NCBI GenBank assembly: GCA_963747405.1 | Contig: CAVVFG010000011.1 | Coordinates: 26,156 to 90,155 of the forward strand | Direction of reading: 5' to 3' | From: Fodinibacter sp963747405 | GTDB lineage: Bacteria > Actinomycetota > Actinomycetes > Actinomycetales > Dermatophilaceae | Length of the DNA: 64,000 nt | Shown here: in pieces, positions 39,136 to 48,008 of the stretch | How the letters are laid out: every line of letters begins with the position of its first letter | How positions within the stretch are numbered: the stretch's first letter is position 1 | Program-made: the position numbers and the translations under genes | Notes under the pieces: model-generated | Told to the model about the DNA's origin: nothing | Database searches by the model: none | What the model saw: only the letters and a program-made list of their open reading frames with translations

Positions 39136-40116
39136 TCACTTCTTCTTCGCCGTGGCCGGTGGTGCGAGGGGCTTGACGCCGATGGCTGCCAGCGCGCTGA
39201 TGGCGGCGATGTTCTTGGGGTCCTTGGCCAGCGCCTTCTGGTACCAGGTGCCGGCGGCCTTGGTGTCGTGGCCGGTCTCGGCGATGAGTCCGAGCCCGAG
39301 CATCGCGTCGGCGGCGGCGGGGCCTGCGGTGAGAGCGGTGAGCTGGGTGCGGGCCTGGTCGACCTTTCCGCTGCAGAAGCCGCCCATCGCCGAGGAGTAG
39401 CTCGCGAGCTCGGGCTTCTTCAGCGCGGCGTAGGCGGCCTGCATCTGCTGGTAGGGCTCGCACCAGCCGGTCGGCACGAAGCGCAGGGCGTCGCGGAAGG
39501 TCGCGACCGCCTCGGCGTTCGCGCCCTTCTGCATCTGGGCCAGGCCCACCTGGTACATGGCGTCGGAGTCGGTCGGCTCGATCTTCAGCGCGTGGCCGAG
39601 CTGGCCGAGTGCGACGTCCGACTTGTTCTGCTTCACCGCGATGCTGCCCAGGTAGTAGTACGCCGCAGCGAGCTGGGAGTCGGCGCCGGCGAACTCACCC
39701 TTGCGGGTGGCCGTGACGATCTGGGTGAGGGATGCGGTGGCCTGGTCGAGCTGGCCCTTCGTCATCAGGGCGAAGCCCTTGCCGAGCAGCGCGTCCTTGT
39801 TGCCGGGGGCGGCCTTGAGCACCTGGTCGAACTGCTTGACCGCGTCGTCGTAGCGCGCGGCCTGCTCGTACACCTCGCCCAGCTGGAGCCGGGCCTGCAG
39901 GTCGTCGGGGTTCTTGCGCACTGCTGCCTCGGTGAGCGCGACCTGCCGCTCGACGATGGAGGGCGCGGCGGTCACGTGCTGGTCCTTGTAGTACAGGAGC
40001 CCGAAGGCGACCAGCCCGACGGCGAGGGCCGCGGCCCCGATACGCAGGAGCACGGCCATCGTGCGGTCGGACGGATCCGCCGCCGTGAGCCGGTGGGGGC
40101 TCATCGTGTGTGCCAT
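39136..40116 (-). CDS. Membrane-anchored TPR-repeat protein, first gene of the cytochrome cluster
   Basis: A 326-residue protein: short cytoplasmic N-terminus, one membrane segment (about 23-43), then about seven TPR-like helical repeats (DDLQARLQLGEVYEQAARYDDAVKQFDQVLKAAPGNKDALLGKGFALM and similar) and a Lys-rich tail. Two Cys occur (GWCEPYQQ, GGFCSGK). TPR proteins act as scaffolds, and some help haem lyase or apocytochrome handling. ATG at 40116 with GGTGAGG just upstream; the frame remains open upstream without similarity. NHL and cytochrome genes follow within about 150 bp. Confidence 0.88.
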   Translation of the reverse strand: MAHTMSPHRLTAADPSDRTMAVLLRIGAAALAVGLVAFGLLYYKDQHVTAAPSIVERQVALTEAAVRKNPDDLQARLQLGEVYEQAARYDDAVKQFDQVLKAAPGNKDALLGKGFALMTKGQLDQATASLTQIVTATRKGEFAGADSQLAAAYYYLGSIAVKQNKSDVALGQLGHALKIEPTDSDAMYQVGLAQMQKGANAEAVATFRDALRFVPTGWCEPYQQMQAAYAALKKPELASYSSAMGGFCSGKVDQARTQLTALTAGPAAADAMLGLGLIAETGHDTKAAGTWYQKALAKDPKNIAAISALAAIGVKPLAPPATAKKK

Positions 40117-40424
40117 AGGTACCTCACCCGTTCCTTTGGCGGTGTGGCGGCATCCCTGCCGTCGGAGGACGGACCTCCTCCACGTCCATCGTGGGTGGGC
40201 GGGCCGGTGAGGCCTATCCGCCGCAGGGTAGATATCGGGTAGAGCCCTGGCCGCGACCCCCTCGCCGGGCACACCGGCTCGACGGGCGGGCGCGACATCG
40301 GCACCACTACACTGCGTCGTGGACAGCGCCCGGAAGGCGCCGGCAAAGGAGCGGACCGATCAACACCAGTGGAGTGACCGGCTCGGGAGGCGCCGAGAGC
40401 GCGCACTCCCGCTCTGCCGCCACC
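40117..40424. promoter_or_regulatory. Divergent control region between cytochrome cluster and two-component genes
   Basis: 308 bp without a supported gene. It holds the shared motif copy at 40214-40244 (CTATCCGCC, then ATATCGGGTAGAG), a GGAGG-acgga-CCTCC hairpin near 40161-40178, and a possible -10 TACACT at 40308-40313 for the histidine kinase. AAAGGAG at 40345-40351 precedes an alternative GTG start (40374) for the kinase. It probably contains the promoters of both transcription units. Confidence 0.45.
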
Positions 40425-42218
40425 ATGGCGGAGCGCCCTGGCCCCGATCCGGTCGTCGGTCCCGCTCCGCGTACCCGGCTGGTCGACCGCCGGCTGTGGG
40501 CGATCGGCATCCTGGTTCCCGTCGGGTTCGCGATCGGGCTCGAGCTGGTCCGCTGGCAGCTCGAGCAGCAGGGCGTCTGGTCGCCGGGCGTCTTCGAGAT
40601 CTGGCACATCGCCGGCCTGGCCGTGGTCGTGGTCGGCATCGTGCTGTTCGCGTTGTTCATGTTCCGGCTCATCGACCAGATCGACCGGCAGGTCGTCCGC
40701 CAGAACCGCGACCTCACCGCGGCGAACGCCGTGGCGGGGGCCATCCAGGGCCAGGCGACGGTGCCGGCCATCGTCGACAGTGCCCTGACCTCGCTGCTGC
40801 GCACCTCGGGGGCCCGCCAGGCCCGCATCCGCTTCCCGGAGCCGGTCGGGTTGCCCGACAGGGACACCCACGCCCGCACGCTCACCGTTTCCGGCGCCCG
40901 GGTCGACACCGGCAGCCCCTCGCTCGAGGTGCCCATGGCACACGGTTCTGGCGTCGTCGGACGGCTGGCTCTGTGGTACCCGGCGGGTGCCGATGTCGCC
41001 GACCGCATCGGCGGCGCCGCGCTGTCCAGCCTGACCACCCAGATCGCATGCGCCATCCAGCTGGCCGGCGCAGTGGGCGACCTGGAACGGCGCAAGCTGG
41101 AAGGACACGCCTTCTACGACATCCTCCTGCGCGTCTCGAACCAGGAGCCGACCACGCCGGTGCTCGAGGCGGTCGTTCGACATGCGGCTGCACTGCTCGG
41201 TGCGGATGCCGCCGTCGTCACGGTGTCGCCGGAGACGACCCGCACGATCCGGTTCGATTCGGGGTCGGGGGCACAGGCGCCGGCGCAGCGGCCCGACGGC
41301 GCCACCGTCGTGTCCTTCGGGCTGCCCGTCGCGCCGCCGCCGGGCGGCGGCCAGGCCACGGCCGCCGCCGACGACCGCGAGTGGGCGCACACCGCGAGCC
41401 GCGACGTCACCGGCGGGGCCGGCCACCTCGGCGAGCTGTGGGTGGCCCGCACCACTGGGGCCGAGTTCACCGACCGCGACCGCGGTTTCCTCGGCACCCT
41501 GGCGAGCCTGGCCGGCATCGCGCTGTCCGGGGCCCAGATGCGCGAGGGCGCGCGGCAGCGCGCCGTGCTCAGCGAGCGCACCCGGATCGCGCGTGAGATG
41601 CACGACAGCCTGGCCCAGGTGCTCGGGGCAGTGCACCTGCGGCTGCGGGCCCTCGAGACCGGCGTCGGAACCCTGACCGACGACGCGGTGGTGGCCGAGG
41701 TGGAGGCGCTCGCGGACGTGTGCGCCGAGGCCTACCGCGATGTGCGCGAGACCATCCTCGGGCTGCGTGACGCAAACCGGCACGCCGAACGCAGCCTCGA
41801 GGACAACCTGCGGTCCTACCTCGAGGCCTACTCCACCCAGAGCGGCATCGGCGCCCGGCTGGACAACGAGGTCGGCCACGAGGTGGCGCTCTCGCCGAGG
41901 GCCGAGGTGCACATCATCCGGATCGTCCAGGAGGCGCTGACCAACGTGCGCAAGCACGCGGGCGCCCGCTCGGTGGTCGTCAGCATCCGCGGCGACGACA
42001 CCACGACGTGCTTCGTCGTCGCCGACGACGGCGTCGGCTTCGACACCGAGGCGACGGCCGGCTCGCAGGACGGCTACGGCCTGTTCACCATGCGCGACCG
42101 GGCGGCACTGCTGGGCGGTACGGTGCAGGTCCACTCCGCACCCGGGGCCGGAACCACCGTGACGGCCAGCGTGCCCGAGCGGCCCCATCCCTCCTTCACC
42201 ACGAGGCCCACCGGATGA
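40425..42218 (+). CDS. NarL-family sensor histidine kinase with GAF domain
   Basis: A 597-residue membrane sensor kinase. Two membrane segments at about 19-41 and 52-75 are separated by a very short loop, so sensing is probably intramembrane or cytosolic. Two GAF-like regions (about 95-215 and 230-375) follow. The HisKA_3 motif ERTRIAREMHDSLAQVLGAVHLRLRALE has His at about 393, and the HATPase domain has IVQEALTNVRKHA and VADDGVGFD. Start is uncertain: ATG 40425 is preferred and GTG 40374 is possible. It is divergent from the cytochrome cluster and overlaps its response regulator gene by ATGA, so it is a good candidate controller of that cluster. Confidence 0.88.
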   Translation: MAERPGPDPVVGPAPRTRLVDRRLWAIGILVPVGFAIGLELVRWQLEQQGVWSPGVFEIWHIAGLAVVVVGIVLFALFMFRLIDQIDRQVVRQNRDLTAANAVAGAIQGQATVPAIVDSALTSLLRTSGARQARIRFPEPVGLPDRDTHARTLTVSGARVDTGSPSLEVPMAHGSGVVGRLALWYPAGADVADRIGGAALSSLTTQIACAIQLAGAVGDLERRKLEGHAFYDILLRVSNQEPTTPVLEAVVRHAAALLGADAAVVTVSPETTRTIRFDSGSGAQAPAQRPDGATVVSFGLPVAPPPGGGQATAAADDREWAHTASRDVTGGAGHLGELWVARTTGAEFTDRDRGFLGTLASLAGIALSGAQMREGARQRAVLSERTRIAREMHDSLAQVLGAVHLRLRALETGVGTLTDDAVVAEVEALADVCAEAYRDVRETILGLRDANRHAERSLEDNLRSYLEAYSTQSGIGARLDNEVGHEVALSPRAEVHIIRIVQEALTNVRKHAGARSVVVSIRGDDTTTCFVVADDGVGFDTEATAGSQDGYGLFTMRDRAALLGGTVQVHSAPGAGTTVTASVPERPHPSFTTRPTG

Positions 42219-42901
42219 GCGAGCCGATCCGCATCCTGCTCGTCGACGACCAGCCGCTCTTTCGTGGTGCGATCGCCGCGCTGCTCGCCAGCCAGCCCGA
42301 CATGGAGGTGGTCGGCGAGGCCGAGAACGGCCTCCTCGGGGTCGAGAAGGCCCGCGAGCTGCATCCCGACCTCGTCATCCTCGACGTCGACATGCCGGTG
42401 ATGAACGGCGTCGAGGCGGTGCGGCTGATCCGCGAGCAGGTGATGGACGTCAAGGTCATCATGCTGACCGTCTCCGACGTCGAGGACCACGTCATGGACG
42501 CCCTGCGCCACGGGGCGCACGGCTACCTGCTCAAGGACCTGCGCCCCGAGCAGCTGCACGACATGATCCGCTCGGTCATGCGCAACGAGACGCCCATCTC
42601 ACCGGCCGTCGCCGGCCGGCTGCTCCGCGAGATCCGCGACGGCGGCGCGAAGAAGGTCACCTCACCGTCCCCGGAGCAGGCCCGGTCAGTGGTGACGCCG
42701 CGCGAGCTGGAGATCCTCCGGCTGGTGGCCGTGGGGATGAGCAACAAGGAGATCGCCAAGCGGCTCGTCATCACCGAGGGCACGGTCAAGAACCACGTGC
42801 ACAACGCCCTCGAGAAGCTGCACCTCGACAACCGGATCCAGGCTGCCGCGTACGTGATCCGGCAGGGGCTCGGGTCGCCGGGCACCGAAGACTCCCGCTG
42901 A
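42215..42901 (+). CDS. NarL/FixJ-family response regulator
   Basis: A 228-residue two-domain regulator. The receiver (about 1-120) has acidic pair Asp11/Asp12, phosphorylatable Asp57 (LDVDMPVMNG), the conserved Thr (MLTVSD) and Lys (LLKDL). The LuxR-type helix-turn-helix (about 160-220) reads TPRELEILRLVAVGMSNKEIAKRLVITEGTVKNHVHNALEKL. It starts inside the kinase gene, so the pair is translationally coupled. All catalytic residues are intact. Its likely target is the neighbouring cytochrome cluster (inference). Confidence 0.93.
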   Translation: MSEPIRILLVDDQPLFRGAIAALLASQPDMEVVGEAENGLLGVEKARELHPDLVILDVDMPVMNGVEAVRLIREQVMDVKVIMLTVSDVEDHVMDALRHGAHGYLLKDLRPEQLHDMIRSVMRNETPISPAVAGRLLREIRDGGAKKVTSPSPEQARSVVTPRELEILRLVAVGMSNKEIAKRLVITEGTVKNHVHNALEKLHLDNRIQAAAYVIRQGLGSPGTEDSR

Positions 42902-43017
42902 CGACCGCCGGGCAGGCACAGGGGTACCAGTATCCTTTGTGTGCCCATCGCCGGATGTCGCGCGTCGGGTAGCGGGCCTAGCGTGGTGCTGTCGGCTTCG
43001 TGCTGAGGAGGCGAGTC

Positions 43018-43335
43018 ATGGCTCGGCAGGGGACGGTCCTCGTGATCTTCAGCACCGACCTGCTGGGGGAGGGGCTGGCGGCCCTGCTCGAGGGCCTGGG
43101 CGTGGAGGCTTCGGCCGTTCGGTCCTCCGACGCGGCTGCGGCCCGGCGCGCCCTGCACGGCCACCCGGACGTCGTGGCGGTCGAAACCACCGATGCGAGG
43201 TGCCTGGCTCGCATCCGGCAGTTGAGCCCGTTCTCGCGGATCGTCGACATCAGCGACTCCGTCGGCCCGGCCCACCCCGAGCACGCCCTGCGCCACGACG
43301 TCATCCTCGACGCCCTGCGGGACGGCTCCGGCTGA
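43018..43335 (+). CDS. Receiver-like small protein lacking the phospho-acceptor Asp
   Basis: A 105-residue alpha/beta protein whose pattern (GTVLVIFSTDLLGEGLAALLEGLGVEA, then DAAAARRALHGHPDVVAVETTDA) resembles a stand-alone response-regulator receiver or the N-terminal domain of NarL proteins. The strand-end acidic pair is replaced by S-T-D, and the acceptor position by E-T-T-D. It would therefore not be phosphorylated normally. ATG 43018 has GAGGAGG nine bases upstream. It follows the two-component pair by 116 bp and may be a partner or decoy; no DNA-binding domain is present. Confidence 0.6.
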   Translation: MARQGTVLVIFSTDLLGEGLAALLEGLGVEASAVRSSDAAAARRALHGHPDVVAVETTDARCLARIRQLSPFSRIVDISDSVGPAHPEHALRHDVILDALRDGSG

Positions 43336-43383
43336 GTCGCTGGCCACCCCGCGCGAGGCCATCACCGACGACCTCGCCCGCGA

Positions 43384-44721
43384 CTAGCTCGTCGGCTCCC
43401 CGTGGCACTCGACGAACGCGCGCCCGCCACCGCACGTACAAGGTTCCCCCGCAACGCGTCTGGCGTCGCGCACGGCATACCAGTCGCGCAGGCCGGCGGC
43501 GTCGCGGCCCTGCCGGAGCAGGCTGGCCATGACTCGCATCGGGCCGTCGACGTGGCGGAAGAAGTGCTGGTACCCCGCGCACAGGTAGTGCAGCCCGGGC
43601 TCGCCGTCGGGAGTGGTGGTGAAGCGGTCCTTGGGGCAGCCGCCGTTGCAGGCGAACCGCACGTCGCAGTCCTTGCAGTACTGCGGCAGGGAGTCGAGCT
43701 TGGCCTGCCCGAACGCCTGCTGTCGGGGCAGGTTCACCAGCTCGAGCATGGTGCGCCCCTCGGCGATGTTGCCCAGCAGGTAGCCGGGCTCGACGTAGTG
43801 GTCGCACGAGTAGAGGTCGCCGTTGTGCTCCAGCGCCACGGCGTCCCCGCAGGTGCGCGCGTGCACGCACAACCCCACCTGGTCCATGCCCATCCAGTGC
43901 GCCAGCGCGGTGTCGAACATCGACACGAACACGTCGCCGACGTCGTGCCGGGCCCACTCCTCGAACACGTCGACGAGGAAGCGCCCGTAGGCCTCGGCGC
44001 CCACCGTGCGGTGGGTGACCAGGTCGCCCTCCTGGCGGTAGAGCGGCCGGTCGCCGGAGCGCGACCCCCACCCGGACTCCGCCAGCGGCAACAGCTCGGC
44101 GGTCACCCGCTCCACGATGGGGATGAGCTGCACGAACGTCGCGCCGAGGTCATCGCGCAGGAACCGGTAGACCTCCAGGCCGGAGTCGCCGTTCGCCGAG
44201 TTGACCGTGGTCAGCGCGTTCCAGTCCACACCGTGCCGCTCGAGGGCAGCGAGCCCGGCCACCACCCGGTCGAAGGTCGGCTTGCCGCCCTTGTCGACCC
44301 GGTAGGCGTCGTGCATCTCGCGCGGCCCGTCGATCGACACCCCGACGAGGAAGTCGTTCGCCTTCAGGAAGGCGCACCACTCGTCGTCGAGCAGGGTGGC
44401 GTTGGTCTGCAACGTGTTGAGAATGCGCTGCCCGGGCGCCGCGTGCTTGCGCTCGAGCTCCAGGGTGCGCGCGAAGAAGTCGATCCCCATCAGGGTCGGC
44501 TCGCCGCCCTGGAACGCGACCACCACCTCGTCGACCCCGCGCTGGGCAGCGAGCAGCTGGGCGATGTAGGCCTCGTGCACCTGCGGCGGCATCCGGAACC
44601 CGCTGCCGGGGTACAGCTCGTCCTTGCTGAGGAAGAAGCAGTACTCGCAGTCGAGGTTGCAGATCGCCCCGGTGGGCTTGGACATCACGTGGAAGGCGCG
44701 CGGTGCTGTCAGTGCCGCCAT
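43384..44721 (-). CDS. SPASM radical-SAM maturase (anaerobic sulfatase-maturase type) with SEC-C tail
   Basis: A 445-residue radical S-adenosylmethionine enzyme. The cluster motif CNLDCEYC lies in PTGAICNLDCEYCFFLSKDELY (about 15-35), with the downstream SPASM Cys region (CVHARTCGDAVALEHNGDLYSCDHY, then CKDCDVRFACNGGCPKDRF) binding two auxiliary clusters. This is the anSME/AslB-type arrangement that converts Cys or Ser in sulfatases to formylglycine. The C-terminus PCTCGGGRAFVECHG is a SEC-C-like zinc motif. ATG 44721 is preferred over a longer frame (44865) because a GGAGGG site precedes it. No sulfatase gene is in the window, so the client is unknown. Confidence 0.88.
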   Translation of the reverse strand: MAALTAPRAFHVMSKPTGAICNLDCEYCFFLSKDELYPGSGFRMPPQVHEAYIAQLLAAQRGVDEVVVAFQGGEPTLMGIDFFARTLELERKHAAPGQRILNTLQTNATLLDDEWCAFLKANDFLVGVSIDGPREMHDAYRVDKGGKPTFDRVVAGLAALERHGVDWNALTTVNSANGDSGLEVYRFLRDDLGATFVQLIPIVERVTAELLPLAESGWGSRSGDRPLYRQEGDLVTHRTVGAEAYGRFLVDVFEEWARHDVGDVFVSMFDTALAHWMGMDQVGLCVHARTCGDAVALEHNGDLYSCDHYVEPGYLLGNIAEGRTMLELVNLPRQQAFGQAKLDSLPQYCKDCDVRFACNGGCPKDRFTTTPDGEPGLHYLCAGYQHFFRHVDGPMRVMASLLRQGRDAAGLRDWYAVRDARRVAGEPCTCGGGRAFVECHGEPTS

Positions 44722-44879
44722 CGCCCTCCCTCCGCCGTGGGCCGCCCCCGGTGTCGAGCGGCCGTGATCGCCCCAACCATCGTCCAGCACGCGGGCCACG
44801 GCGTCACCTCGACCGGGTGACGGCGCAACCGGCGTCGCTGCCGAGGTATCTGTGGGCACGTCCACCGCTTCCTCTCACC

Positions 44880-45497
44880 ATGGACCCCCGGCTGCTCGCG
44901 TTCCTCGGCGTGACCGGTCTGGTGATGGCCGTGCCCGGGCCGTCGGTGCTCTACGCCGTGACACACCGCCTGAGGTCGGGCCCGGCCGCCGGCGCCTTCG
45001 CGGTGCTGGGACTGGAGTCGGGCCTCGCGCTGCATGTGGCCGCAGCGTGCCTGGGTGTCTCCGGCCTGATCGCGGCATCCGACACGCTGTTGCGGGTCCT
45101 CCAGGTGGGTGGCGCCGCCTACCTCGGCTGGCTCGGCATCCGCCTGCTCGCGCAGCGCGGCGACCTCCCGCGCCCCGACGCCGCCGCCGTCCCGCGGGGC
45201 GGTCTCGCGGGCGTCTACCTCGGAGGGCTGCTCGTCGACCTGCTCAACCCCAAGACGGTGTTGTTCTTCGTCGCCGTCCTGCCCCAGTTCGTCGACGCGG
45301 GCGCCGGATCGGTCCCGGGGCAGTCTGCCGCGCTCGGCGGCGTGGTGGTCGCCCTGGCGGTGCTCGTCGACGGCGGGTACGCCGTGCTGGCGGGTCGCGC
45401 GGTGCGCCACGGCATCCCGGCGTCGGTGCAGCGGTGGGGGCGGTGGGCTTCGGGGAGTGCCTTCTGCACCCTCGCGGCGCTGGCCCTGCTGGGGTGA
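44880..45497 (+). CDS. LysE/RhtB-family amino-acid exporter
   Basis: A 205-residue inner-membrane exporter with six hydrophobic segments. The family N-terminus FLGVTGLVMAVPGPSVLYAV and the LLVDLLNPKTVLFFVAVLPQFVD signature (residues about 118-140) are clear. Members export lysine, arginine, homoserine/threonine or related molecules; the specificity is not evident. ATG 44880 opens the first membrane segment. It is divergent from the radical-SAM gene, with a 158-bp region between them that has no recognised operator. Confidence 0.88.
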   Translation: MDPRLLAFLGVTGLVMAVPGPSVLYAVTHRLRSGPAAGAFAVLGLESGLALHVAAACLGVSGLIAASDTLLRVLQVGGAAYLGWLGIRLLAQRGDLPRPDAAAVPRGGLAGVYLGGLLVDLLNPKTVLFFVAVLPQFVDAGAGSVPGQSAALGGVVVALAVLVDGGYAVLAGRAVRHGIPASVQRWGRWASGSAFCTLAALALLG

Positions 45498-45533
45498 GCG
45501 TGCGCGCTCACGCCTGCCGTAGGCTTGACCCTC

Positions 45534-46655
45534 GTGGCTGTCGACTTCTCCCAGGAGATCAAGGACCTCCGCGCGACCATGGCGTCCGTGCGTGAGGTGA
45601 CCGACCTGACCAAGCTCGAGGCGACCATCGCCGAGTTCGAGCGCCAGGCGTCCGACCCGAACCTCTGGGACGACCAGGAGAAGGCGCAGGTCGTCACCTC
45701 CGGGCTGTCCCGCGCCAAGGCCGAGCACGACCGGGTCACCGGCATGGACGCGCGCATCGACGACCTCGAGGCCCTGGTCGAGATGGGCCAGGAGGAGAAC
45801 GACGCCGACACCCTGCTCGAGGCCGAACGCGAGCTCGTCGTGGTCAAGAAGGCCGTCGGCGAGCTCGAGGTGCGCACCCTGCTCGCGGGGGAGTACGACG
45901 TGCGGGCCGCGGTGGTCACCATCCGCGCCGGTGCCGGTGGGGTTGATGCCGCCGACTTCGCCGAGATGCTGATGCGCATGTACCTGCGCTGGGCCGAGCG
46001 CCACGGCTACCCGGTCAAGGTGCTCGACACCTCCTACGCCGAGGAGGCGGGCCTGAAGTCGGCCACCTTCGAGGTCGACGTCCCCTACGCCTACGGCAAC
46101 CTCAGCGTCGAGGGCGGCACCCACCGCCTGGTGCGGATCAGCCCGTTCGACAACCAGGGCCGCCGGCAGACCAGCTTCGCCGCGGTCGAGGTGGTGCCGC
46201 TCATCGAGCAGACCGACACCATCGAGATCCCCGAGAACGACCTCAAGGTCGACGTGTTCCGCTCCAGCGGCCCCGGCGGCCAGTCGGTCAACACCACCGA
46301 CTCGGCGGTGCGGATGACCCACCTCCCGACCGGCACGGTGGTGTCGATGCAGAACGAGAAGAGCCAGATCCAGAACCGCGCCGCGGCCCTGCGGGTCATG
46401 CAGTCGCGCCTGCTGCTGCTCAAGAAGGCCGAGGAGGCCGCCGAGCGCAAGGAGCTCGCCGGCGACGTCAAGGCCAGCTGGGGCGAGCAGATGCGTTCCT
46501 ACGTGCTGCACCCGTACCAGATGGTCAAGGACCTGCGCACCGGCTACGAGGTCGGCAACACCTCCGGTGTCTTCGACGGCGACATCGACGCGTTCATCGA
46601 GGCCGGCATCCGCTGGCAGATCGGCCAGGACAAGGCCGCCGCCGCGCAGGGCTGA
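45534..46655 (+). CDS. prfB: Peptide chain release factor 2
   Basis: Recognises UGA and UAA stop codons and triggers peptide release. The 373-residue protein has the SPF recognition tripeptide (LVRISPFDNQGRRQTSFA) and the catalytic GGQ (SSGPGGQSVNTTDSAVR). The reading frame is continuous, without the internal UGA frameshift used for autoregulation in many other bacteria; actinobacterial prfB generally lacks it. GTG 45534 (MAVDFSQEI) is preferred to TTG 45525. Confidence 0.96.
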   Translation: MAVDFSQEIKDLRATMASVREVTDLTKLEATIAEFERQASDPNLWDDQEKAQVVTSGLSRAKAEHDRVTGMDARIDDLEALVEMGQEENDADTLLEAERELVVVKKAVGELEVRTLLAGEYDVRAAVVTIRAGAGGVDAADFAEMLMRMYLRWAERHGYPVKVLDTSYAEEAGLKSATFEVDVPYAYGNLSVEGGTHRLVRISPFDNQGRRQTSFAAVEVVPLIEQTDTIEIPENDLKVDVFRSSGPGGQSVNTTDSAVRMTHLPTGTVVSMQNEKSQIQNRAAALRVMQSRLLLLKKAEEAAERKELAGDVKASWGEQMRSYVLHPYQMVKDLRTGYEVGNTSGVFDGDIDAFIEAGIRWQIGQDKAAAAQG

Positions 46656-46658
46656 GCC

Positions 46659-47162
46659 GTGAGGGAGCAGTCCACGCCCACCAGCCCGACCCCGGATGCC
46701 GGGGCGTGGGCCGCGTGGTCGGCCGGCCTCGCCGACGCCCTCCAGGGACTCGCGGAGCGCGCGTCCCTCACGGTGACCGCGCCCCCGAGCAGCGCCCGCC
46801 CGGTCCGGCTGCGCAAGCCTCGTCTCGGTGGGTTCATCCCGGCCAAGCACGAGGTCGTCCGGCCGTGGGTGCGCCTGGTGCGGGTCGAGGACTTCCTGCG
46901 CGGCTACTGCATCGGCGCCGAGCTCATCGGTGCCCACTTCCCGCTCTCGCCCGACGAGGATGCCGCCCTCCTCGCCTTGGGCTGGCACCACCCGACACCC
47001 ACCGACGGCGAGGACTACCTGCGGTTCTGGCCCGACGACGTGCCCCGGGGCCCGTTCCTCCCGCGCGACGAGGCCGAGCGCGCAGCCGCAATGGTGGCCT
47101 CGACCTTCCGCGAGGTGCTGGCCGTCGCGGCGACCGACCTGCCGACCACCACCGCCGGCTGA
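46659..47162 (+). CDS. Hypothetical actinobacterial protein between prfB and ftsE
   Basis: A 167-residue soluble protein that I do not recognise. It has an N-terminal amphipathic helix (AWAAWSAGLADALQGLAERASLTV), a core with RPWVRLVRVEDFLRGYCIGAELIGAHFPLSPDEDAALLALGWHHPTP (about 68-115) and a C-terminal helix (DEAERAAAMVASTFREVLAVAATD). The pattern resembles YbjN/type-III-chaperone-like peptide-binding domains, but this is only an impression. GTG start three bases after the prfB stop, so it is probably co-transcribed with prfB. Confidence 0.7.
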   Translation: MREQSTPTSPTPDAGAWAAWSAGLADALQGLAERASLTVTAPPSSARPVRLRKPRLGGFIPAKHEVVRPWVRLVRVEDFLRGYCIGAELIGAHFPLSPDEDAALLALGWHHPTPTDGEDYLRFWPDDVPRGPFLPRDEAERAAAMVASTFREVLAVAATDLPTTTAG

Positions 47163-47309
47163 GCGGCCGGCCAGGAGGTGCCCGCGGACCCGCCGACATG
47201 GGGCCGCTGACTGGCATCCAGAGGTTCCCGACCTATCCTCGGAACGTGCCGTTCCCGCAGGGTCCGGCGTTCCGACCCCGACCGACCTCCCGTGAGGCCA
47301 CACCGCCGC

Positions 47310-48005
<696 letters not shown>

Positions 48006-48008
48006 CCC

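Noticed and set aside
45534..46655. Programmed +1 frameshift in prfB
   Set aside because: Reading frame is continuous and complete with SPF and GGQ motifs; no internal in-frame UGA.
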